From contig VXAI01000009.1 in NCBI GenBank assembly GCA_013399305.1, positions 2,018,312 through 2,082,311 of the forward strand: a stretch of 64,000 bases of DNA, in the 5' to 3' direction. The translations under genes were made by a program, and so were the position numbers. This document shows positions 58,101 through 64,000 of the stretch, piece by piece. The stretch comes from Rostratula benghalensis (taxonomy: Eukaryota > Chordata > Aves > Charadriiformes > Rostratulidae). Below the pieces are notes generated by a model, which saw only the letters and a program-made list of their open reading frames with translations, did no database searches and was not told the origin of the DNA. Within the stretch, counting starts at the first letter, position 1; each line of letters begins with the position of its first letter.

Positions 58101-60664
58101 AAAACTTTGACTTTAGCAAGCCACAAAATGCTCAGATAAAATAGGAACAGCACAAAGCTGCCTTAGTGAGGGTTTTCTGAAGGGTGAAGCAGCAAGATAT
58201 TTATTGCAGCCGAAGTAAAATTCTCCATGTTGAAATGGGTAGTGTTATTGTATGTTGCCTGCAGAGATTGCACTTGAGATACCTACCTGGGAGGGCTATT
58301 AGGCACAAATTCTCATACCAGATGTATTTGCCTCACCAAACAAGAATTCTCTGTATAAAGGAAATGAAAAGGTATTGGCACCTGCTTTTCCCTCTGTTAT
58401 TTTATGTGCCTTGAGTTACTGAAAAGGGTGTTCAGAAGGAGCCAAATGATAATGGTCGTATCTTAATACTAACAAAAGTTTGACAGTTGAATTGATATCC
58501 TTGACAGCAAGGGCATGTAATTTCACTTTTTGCTTCTCCTTTCTGGAATGGGTAGGTACCGGAATCAGAGAAGAGTTCCACAGCAGCAGCAGACAAAACC
58601 TTCTGCTGTTCCAAACAGCGATGCTGTTTTGAATTGCCCTGCCTGCATGACAACGTTATGCTTGGACTGCCAGAGGTAAGTAGTGAACAATAAGGGTTCT
58701 TTTTGTAACGTCTTTCTGTTGGTCAATAGTATTTTTAGTGTATTCAGTTTGATCAGTTGGTTTGATCAAGTCTGTCTTGCAAGGAGGTGCTACCAAAGAG
58801 AAGGCAGATGGGAGTCAGATTTAGGGGGCAATGTTGGTTTGTAAGAACGATGATCAGTTTAACCTGCAACACGGAGATGAGGAGAAATAGGGTAGACCTT
58901 AAGCATAGTGGAGAACATAAACTATTTTAAAAAAATAACAATTCATGGTGACTAAACAGGCAGTTCAGCCTGATTTTTTTCATTTTTATTTTTTAAATCT
59001 CCTGGTTTGATGTTTGGAGGCATAAAATTATTCCACGTTATTTTTGTGTAAAAGTGTCCTGATTAGGGGAGGATTAAGTAAAATCAAGACAGAATATTCT
59101 TACTTGGTTTGAGTCTTAGCAGTTATGATTTTGAGTATAGATGTATTTAAAAGTGCCTGGAAGACATTTAGGTGAGCATCCGTAGTGTGGTTTGCAATTC
59201 TCCAATATCTGACTGGTCTGCAAACCTAGTCAGTGCTGCTAAGGAGAGGACCCTGGAACTGGGAGTAGAAGAGAAGGAAATCTTGTGAAATGGGGAATAA
59301 ATTACCTCTCATTTTTTGAGTATTTTTGGTGATTGAGGATGAAATTCCACAGCATCCTAAAATCATCTAAGTACTGTTTGCTGTTTCTCACTCCCTTTGC
59401 TGGCTCTGGTACTCCTTCACCCTGCTCTATAGTTAAGTATTTCAGTTTGCTAAACTGACAGAAAACCATGCACTTTTATTGTCAGACTGGTCTTTTGTGG
59501 GCTTAATAAACTGAAATAGCTCAGTGCAGTGTTACACAAGCAGTAAAACAGCAGTTCTGCAGCCACCAGTTATGCTGGTTTAGGCTGCTGTAAAACTGCA
59601 GCCCGAGGGACATTGTGTTCAAGCTGCAACAGGGCCAAAGATACGACCAAAGTTCAAGCTGCAACTTAGGCTGAACATGAGGAAAGAATTTTTCCCAGAA
59701 AGAGTGGTCAGACACTGGAATAGGCTGCCCAGGGAGGTGGTTGAGTCCCCATCCCTGAATGTGTTTAAGAGCTATTTAGATGTGGTGTTGGGGGATATGG
59801 TGTAGGGGAGGACTTTGTAGAGTAGGGCAGATGCTTGGACTTGATGACCCCAAGGGTCTCTTCCAACCTGAAGGATTCTATGATTCTATGAACTGAACTG
59901 CAGCCCTGAATTTCACTACGTACTCCAGCTGTACAGTTTTTATACTGATGGCAGCTGGAGATAAATTTTATCTTTCATTACAAGACATGCTTGTTCAAAT
60001 GTGATGTGTCAGAGCTTGTTATTTATAAATAAGGCATTTCAGGCTTGCAAGATATTTTATGATGTAAGTGCCAGCAGTTGAGTCAGTTGCACTCACAACC
60101 TCATGATCTTTTGCCCACCGTCAGCTCGAAGGAGCAATGCCACGGTACTCCGGCACGTTTAGTTCAGCAAGAACCAGCCTCTTTTAAAAATGCCTTAAAA
60201 GCAAGACAGATAGCTACAATTCTAGCTTTTTATGAATTTTGTAGTTGTGACTTGTTCTGTGTATAAAACTCGACATTTATTTGGCTTTCAGCCCTTTGGC
60301 ATGGTAATTCCTATCTTTAGTCCCACTTCCAGTGAAGGTAATGGATTTATTTGAAGCAGAGTTTCACCAATGACTTGCATTTTCTCCCCTTCTCCATAGA
60401 CATGAATCTTACAAAACGCAATATAGAGCAATGTTTGTGATGAACTGCCTTGTTAACAAAGAGGAGATTCTGAAGTACAGAAAGAAGCTAAAGAAAAGAA
60501 ATAAGAAAATGAAGCAGAGCAAAGAACCTGCCTCTGTAGAGTCAAATCAAGAGGAGGAGGAAGTTTATCATCCAGTGTTATGTACTGAATGCTCAACTGA
60601 AGTGGCAGTAATGGATAAAGATGAAGTCTTTCACTTCTTCAATGTTCTAGCCAGCCATTCCTAA
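55120..60664 (+). CDS. EAPP: E2F-associated phosphoprotein, complete, six coding exons
   Basis: Nuclear phosphoprotein that binds activating E2F factors and modulates E2F-dependent transcription and cell-cycle progression. Coding segments: 55120-55193, 55675-55856, 57168-57266, 57604-57727, 58556-58675, 60400-60664. They join in frame to 287 residues (human about 285). The start ATG has a good context, GCCGCCATGA. Visible parts: acidic N-terminus [12 protein letters not shown]; Ser/Glu clusters SSSEDEVDV and SESSSEDEF, likely casein-kinase-2 targets; [16 protein letters not shown]; and [12 protein letters not shown]. Cysteine pairs are C187-x2-C190, C195-x2-C198 and C261-x2-C264, suggesting zinc binding (inference). 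A lysine-rich nuclear-localisation-like stretch lies at about 225-242. The C-terminus is [10 protein letters not shown]. It is the same-strand neighbour of SNX6, as in human. Confidence 0.96.
55675..55856 (+). CDS. EAPP: EAPP coding exon 2
   Basis: 182 nt between TTTGTAG and GTAAAT. Encodes [18 protein letters not shown] and the SESSSEDE patch. Confidence 0.95.
55857..57167 (+). other. EAPP: EAPP intron 2
   Basis: 1.3 kb with no recognised repeat or gene. A short G run is at about 56,699-56,706. Confidence 0.75.
57168..57266 (+). CDS. EAPP: EAPP coding exon 3
   Basis: 99 nt between TACGTAG and GTAGGT. Serine-rich then [17 protein letters not shown]. Confidence 0.95.
57604..57727 (+). CDS. 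EAPP: EAPP coding exon 4
   Basis: 124 nt between TTCCAG and GTAAGA. Basic [11 protein letters not shown] followed by [17 protein letters not shown]. Confidence 0.95.
57728..58555 (+). other. EAPP: EAPP intron 4
   Basis: AT-rich, no recognised feature. Ends ATGGGTAG, a weak polypyrimidine context but followed by the correct frame. Confidence 0.75.
58556..58675 (+). CDS. EAPP: EAPP coding exon 5
   Basis: 120 nt. Contains a Q4 run and the first cysteine pairs (CPAC, CLDC). Ends AG|GTAAG. Confidence 0.95.
58676..60399 (+). other. EAPP: EAPP intron 5
   Basis: 1.7 kb containing a sense CR1 3' end at 59,652-59,890. No other recognised feature. Confidence 0.8.
59652..59890 (+). mobile_element. CR1 LINE 3' fragment, sense
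   Basis: Has TAGGCTGAACATGAGGAAAG, ACTGGAATAGGCTGCCCAGG and TTGGACTTGATGACCCC, and terminates CCAACCTGAAGGATTCTATGATTCTATGA. GTTCAAGCTGCAAC occurs at 59,617 and again at 59,652, so the left limit is uncertain by about 35 bp. Confidence 0.9.
60400..60664 (+). CDS. EAPP: EAPP coding exon 6 with stop
   Basis: 265 nt after CTCCATAG. Encodes [16 protein letters not shown], a lysine-rich stretch, [14 protein letters not shown] and the terminal LASHS, TAA at 60,662-60,664. Confidence 0.96.
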
Positions 60665-60904
60665 TGCACAAAAGCAGGAGGGGAAAAGTCCTGCACTTTT
60701 TTAAGACTGGGTGAAGTATGAGAAATGCAGGCACGTGAGCTTTTTTTTAAAATATGGTCTTTTAAATGTACCTTTTTTGTCAGAGAACTTCATAATGGCT
60801 GGATTTTTGCAAAGCTTATGAAGGGAATATGTTTAACTGCCTGCGTTTGAGAGCAATATTCTTTCCCACTGTCAGGTGGTTGCATCATTGAGGATTTACA
60901 ATTT

Positions 60905-60952
60905 TGTAAATATAATGTAAGATCTCTGTATTATGATCATTCCCTGTATATA
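60905..60952 (+). promoter_or_regulatory. EAPP: Paired Pumilio-type elements in EAPP 3'UTR
   Basis: TGTAAATA and TGTATATA both fit TGTANATA, 40 nt apart and 42-82 nt upstream of the poly(A) signal. PUM1/PUM2 binding would be expected to destabilise or repress the mRNA. Function is inferred from motif only. Confidence 0.5.
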
Positions 60953-60993
60953 TTCTATCCATTATCTCAGTGTGTATCAGAGCTGCTGCTTAG

Positions 60994-60999
60994 AATAAA
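60994..60999 (+). terminator. EAPP: EAPP poly(A) signal
   Basis: AATAAA 330 nt after the stop codon. The first strong signal in the gene's 3' flank. Confidence 0.75.
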
Positions 61000-61020
61000 T
61001 ACTGTGCAGTAACTGGATGT

Positions 61021-61571
61021 CCATAGCTGCATGGCTCATGTCCATGGCATGTGGTAAACAACTTGTGGTGGGGATGTTGGGCTGCTTTAGGCTGGAATTC
61101 ATAGTGGATTTGTATATGGGCAGGTTTGATAAGGAAGGAATTGTTGTTACATTTGGATTTTCAGCCCATTAAGATCTCAAAAATGGAAACGTGTATTTAT
61201 ACAGAAGATTAGTTTATATTGAGTTGGCTGGCAAGGATCATTTAAATCAGCATATTCGTGCTTAGTAATGCACTGAAGAGTTTTAAATGTAAATATATGT
61301 ATGAAGAAAATACTGGACTTTTTTTTTTTCTATTGTCCTTTTTCCTTCCAATGACGCATTTTAAGAAGAAATTTATGGTTGGATCTAGGACCATAGATGT
61401 AGCTTGTATACTCTTTGTTTCTTAAATATCTTTACAGCTTCTTCATGGAAGCACAAAGAGCTTCTGCTACCTGATATTTAGACTTCTTGGTTAGACTCTG
61501 AGGCCACTGCAATGGTAACAATGGATCCTTCCCTCTTCTCCTCTGGACAGGCTCCCAAAAGGTGAAATTTT
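61021..61571. other. Intergenic, EAPP-SPTSSA
   Basis: AT-rich. A further TGTAAATA is at 61,288. No gene is recognised. Confidence 0.5.
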
Positions 61572-61822
61572 GTGACAGGACAAGCGGTAATGGGCACAAA
61601 CTTGAACATAAGAAGTTCCATCCAAATATGAGGAGGAACTTCTTTACTTTGAGGGTGGCAGAGCACTGGAACAGGCTGCCCAGAGAGGTGGTGGAGTCTC
61701 CATCTCTGGAGATATTCAAAATCCACCTAAATGCCATCTTGTGCAACCCGCTGTGGGGGGACCTGCTCTCGTAGGGGGGCTGGACTGGATGATCTCCAGA
61801 GGTGCTTTCCAACCCGTGTGTT
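61572..61822 (+). mobile_element. CR1 LINE 3' fragment, sense
   Basis: Begins around TGTGACAGGACAAGCGGTAA, continues AGAAGTTCCATCCAAATATG, GAGCACTGGAACAGGCTGCC and GGCTGGACTGGATGATCTCC, and ends CCTTTCC-like GCTTTCCAACCCGTGTG. The terminal ATTCTRTG repeats are missing or eroded. Confidence 0.92.
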
Positions 61823-62188
61823 GAAGCGGGTGGTAGCAGGAGGAGCTAAATCTCCTTACCAGTTAGCATCAGGGCAGGGGCTTCCCACACCCTCTGCTTT
61901 CCAAATTTAGCAACAGTTGCAGTGAACAGTTGATCTATCACCTCTTTGTTTTCCTAGTTCATAGGGGATTAACCTAGTCAGAGTTGGCCACTGTTAAGTT
62001 CTTACTTACCCGAGCCATGGTTTTGGGTGGGCTTTACTCTCTGACAACTGCAGACACTGAAGGCTCCTGCAGCACATTTTTTACCACATTTCCCATGCAT
62101 TAGTTTTTGGTAATTCCCAGAACATCAATTGAGATGACAGAGGATGAGAGAAAATAGGCTGCAGGACCATCTCCTAGACATGACTCAG
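61823..62188. other. Intergenic
   Basis: No recognised feature. Confidence 0.5.
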
Positions 62189-63075
62189 TGTTATGGTTTG
62201 AGTAACCCATAACAATGTATTGTCGTTTAGATAATTACTCTCTCACCTGATGACTCCTCTCCGCCCGGGCAGGGGAATTGGGTAAAAAACAAGGAAGGAA
62301 CATCAAGGGTTGAAATATTACTAGATTTAATAGAATAAGAATAGACAATTAACCTTAATAACACTGAAGAACCTATATTGATCTGAATACAAAATATACA
62401 TTATACTTAGCCAATTCTATCAGCAGGAAGGTGTTCACTCCCAGCAGTGGACAGCAAATTCCGAGGAAAGGCTGAGAGAGCTGGGACTCTTTAGCCTGGA
62501 GAAGAGAAGGATGAGGGGAGACCTTATTAATGCTTACAAGTATCTGAAGGGTGGGTTGAAGGAGGATGGAGACAGACTCTTCTCAGTGGTTCCCAGTGAC
62601 AGGACGAGGGGCAGTGGGCACAATGGGACATAGGAAGTTCCATTCAAATATGAGAAAAAACTTCTTTAGGGTGAGGGTGACAGAGCACTGGAACAGGCTG
62701 CCCAGGGAGGGTGTGGAGTCCCCTTCTCTGGAGATTTTCAAGACCCACCTGGATGCAGTCCTGAGTGATGTGTGCTGGGCAATCCTGCTCTAGTAGGGGA
62801 GTTGGACTGGATGATCTCTAGAGGTACCTTCCAACTCTGACAATTCTGTGATTCAGGAGGAAGAGAAGAGCTTAGGAATCCAGCACTGGGGCACAAAGTT
62901 CTCTGGATCACAGCCATCGAGGGAGAGAGAGGACTCCTCAGTAAACTTTCCAATTTATATTGAATGTAATGTTCATGGTATGAAATAACCCTGTTGGCAG
63001 CTTGGGTCAAGTGCCTGGGTCTCGCTCCTCCTCTTTTCTCCACCCCGTGAACTTGAAAATACTGAGACCTTGAAA
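62189..63075 (-). mobile_element. Endogenous-retrovirus LTR fragment (avian ERVL-like), antisense, split by a CR1
   Basis: 62,189-62,457 starts TGTTATGGTTTGAGTAACCC and contains AATTGGGTAAAAAACAAGGA and the GGGTTGAAATATTACTAGAT / TTTAATAGAATAAGAATAG block typical of avian ERVL LTRs read in antisense. After the CR1 at 62,458-62,855 it resumes with CAATTTATATTGAATGTAAT, CATGGTATGAAATAACCCTG and GCAGCTTGGGTCAAGTGCCT. This is the antisense of the U3 segment around the LTR's TATA box (minus-strand TTCAATATAAATT at about 62,952-62,964). No internal retroviral genes are present. The outer right limit is vague. The family is named from recall, not a search. Confidence 0.65.
62458..62855 (+). mobile_element. 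CR1 LINE, sense, inserted in the LTR fragment
   Basis: Starts near CCGAGGAAAGGCTGAGAGAG and runs through GAGAAGAGAAGGATGAGGGG, AGCACTGGAACAGGCTGCCC and GTTGGACTGGATGATCTCTA, ending CAATTCTGTGATTC. LTR-like sequence lies on both sides, so this CR1 is the younger insertion. It resembles the interrupted antisense copy at 42,312 in subfamily features. Confidence 0.93.
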
Positions 63076-63270
63076 CCCACACGCCGTAGCTGGCTCTGAA
63101 GTACAGATTTCCACAAATTCAGACACCAGAGTCTTCTAAAAGTGCAGTTTTCCCGGGCGTTAGAAGATAAATTAGTCCAGTGTCGCTCAAGCCAGGACCA
63201 CCCCCAGCGTTGACACCCGCCCTACGGGCCTCGGTATCTCCACCTCGGGAGGCCGGCGGCCGCCCAGCGC

Positions 63271-63296
63271 GGGGCGGGGCCGGGGCCGGGGCCGGG
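63271..63296 (+). repeat. GGGGCC-type G-quadruplex motif
   Basis: Five consecutive G-runs of three or four separated by C or CC, about 95-120 bp upstream of the SPTSSA ATG. It satisfies the usual G-quadruplex pattern on the + (coding) strand. Confidence 0.85.
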
Positions 63297-63389
63297 AGGG
63301 CGGGCCTCGGGCTGCCCCCGCCCCCGTCTCCGCTCGGCCTGGGCCCGGCGCAGGGGCCGCTGGCGGGCGGGGAGAGCGCGGGGCGCGCC

Positions 63390-63492
63390 ATGGCGCTGGG
63401 CTCGGCCTGGAAGCGGATGTCGTGGCTGTACTACCAGTACCTGCTGGTCACCGCGCTCTACATGCTGGAGCCCTGGGAGCGCACCGTCTTCA
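63390..63492 (+). CDS. SPTSSA: Serine palmitoyltransferase small subunit A, exon 1 (partial gene)
   Basis: Small endoplasmic-reticulum membrane protein that binds the SPTLC1-SPTLC2/3 heterodimer, strongly stimulates serine palmitoyltransferase and helps set acyl-CoA preference, the first step of sphingoid-base synthesis. The exon encodes 34 residues: MALGSAWKRMSWLYYQYLLV, then the conserved TALYMLEPWERTVF. It ends with the first base of the next codon before GTATCC. The YYQYLLVTALYMLEPWE stretch is the family's signature and includes the first membrane segment. The start ATG has a strong context (GCGCGCCATGG). Relative to human (MAGMALARAW...) the bird protein seems to begin at the second Met. 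Exon 2, the C-terminal half, is outside the window. The donor GTATCC lacks the usual G at +5. Confidence 0.93.
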
Positions 63493-63623
63493 GTATCCTT
63501 CTGCCGGCCGGGCCTGCTGTGCGGGGCTGCCCTCCTCCCGCGGGGGCTTCCTCTGGGGCTGCCCCGAGGCCGCCGGGCGGGCGTGGCGGCCCCGCCGGGC
63601 GGGTGTGGCGCAGGGCGGGCGGT

Positions 63624-63749
63624 NNNNNNNNNNNNNNNNNNNNNNNNNNNNNNNNNNNNNNNNNNNNNNNNNNNNNNNNNNNNNNNNNNNNNNNNNNNNN
63701 NNNNNNNNNNNNNNNNNNNNNNNNNNNNNNNNNNNNNNNNNNNNNNNNN
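63624..63749. other. Assembly gap (126 N)
   Basis: Undetermined bases in SPTSSA intron 1 within the CpG island, right after very G-rich sequence. Confidence 0.99.
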
Positions 63750-64000
63750 GGGGGGCCGCGGCGGCGAGCAGTTGGCCTGAGGCACCGAGCGGTGCCCGCG
63801 GAGGAGCGGGAGCCGCCCCCCGGGACCGGGGCTGGTCCCCTCCGCGCAGGCAGGGGCTCTCGCCCTCAGGAAGCGACACGCGCCCAAGTTAGGGAATAAT
63901 CCTCACCTCCGTTCTCCGCATCCACTGGGCGCTTGGCGATCCGTGTCTGTTTCTCCTCCGGCTTAAGTTCCTCTCTAGAACTCGCCTCTCATTTCATTTT
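63750..64000 (+). other. SPTSSA: SPTSSA intron 1, 5' part
   Basis: GC-rich sequence fading to normal composition at the window's end. No coding sequence is recognised. Confidence 0.7.

Larger units (their letters stand above)
60665..61020 (+). other. EAPP: EAPP 3'UTR
   Basis: Short AT-rich 3'UTR ending about 20 nt after AATAAA at 60,994-60,999. It carries Pumilio-response-like elements TGTAAATA (60,905-60,912) and TGTATATA (60,945-60,952). Confidence 0.75.
63170..63900 (+). promoter_or_regulatory. SPTSSA: CpG-island promoter of SPTSSA
   Basis: CpG-dense from about 63,170 through the gap. Contains tandem GGGGCC units at 63,271-63,296, GC boxes (GGGGCGGGGC; GGCGGGCGGGGAG near 63,362) and the SPTSSA start codon. 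No TATA box. Confidence 0.8.

Noticed and set aside
61432..62793. Open frames at 61,432-61,812 and 62,566-62,793
   Set aside because: These are translated CR1 3' segments ([24 protein letters not shown]), not host genes.

Overview
The window is nuclear DNA from a vertebrate, almost certainly a bird. Three protein-coding genes with classical GT-AG introns can be followed exon by exon, and a fourth begins at the right edge. The interspersed repeats are dominated by CR1 LINE 3' ends carrying the avian terminal signature (a GATGATCT...CCTTCCAAC block followed by ATTCTATG-type repeats). There is also one fragment resembling avian ERVL LTRs. No bacterial, phage or CRISPR features are present.

Layout, all genes on the + strand. 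(1) 1-1016: intron 1 and coding exons 2-4 of CFL2 (muscle cofilin), then a long 3'UTR to about 3.3 kb containing an odd CpG cluster. (2) About 3.3-25.5 kb: intergenic, AT-rich, with three CR1 pieces, one much older CR1-family reverse-transcriptase remnant near 15.0-15.5 kb, and no supportable gene. (3) 25.56-54.1 kb: SNX6. A CpG-island promoter is interrupted by a 288-base assembly gap. Thirteen coding exons account for residues 3-406 of a 406-residue protein. The introns carry three antisense CR1 insertions and a 151-bp direct repeat flanking exon 8. (4) 54.13-54.46 kb: a 327-bp polypyrimidine tract with a 21-bp minisatellite. (5) 54.86-61.0 kb: EAPP, six coding exons, 287 residues, complete. 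(6) 61.0-63.2 kb: intergenic, with two CR1 copies, one nested inside the LTR fragment. (7) 63.17-64.0 kb: CpG island and coding exon 1 of SPTSSA, followed by a 126-base gap. Exon 2 lies outside the window.

The order CFL2-SNX6-EAPP-SPTSSA is, from memory, the order on human chromosome 14q13.1, so this is a conserved synteny block. The genes do not form a pathway: CFL2 severs actin filaments, SNX6 is a retromer-associated SNX-BAR protein, EAPP is an E2F-binding nuclear phosphoprotein, and SPTSSA is a small activating subunit of serine palmitoyltransferase.

I found no evidence of a new biological system. The observations most worth checking are: the near-identical 151-bp repeat that replaces an internal piece of a CR1 and flanks an out-of-phase SNX6 exon; the missing SNX6 initiation codon next to the gap; the nested CR1-in-LTR beside the SPTSSA promoter; the decayed CR1-family RT remnant; and the CpG cluster in the CFL2 3' region. 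Exon boundaries were derived by hand from reading frame, splice consensus and recall of the human proteins. Repeat identities come from recall of consensus sequences, not from a search.
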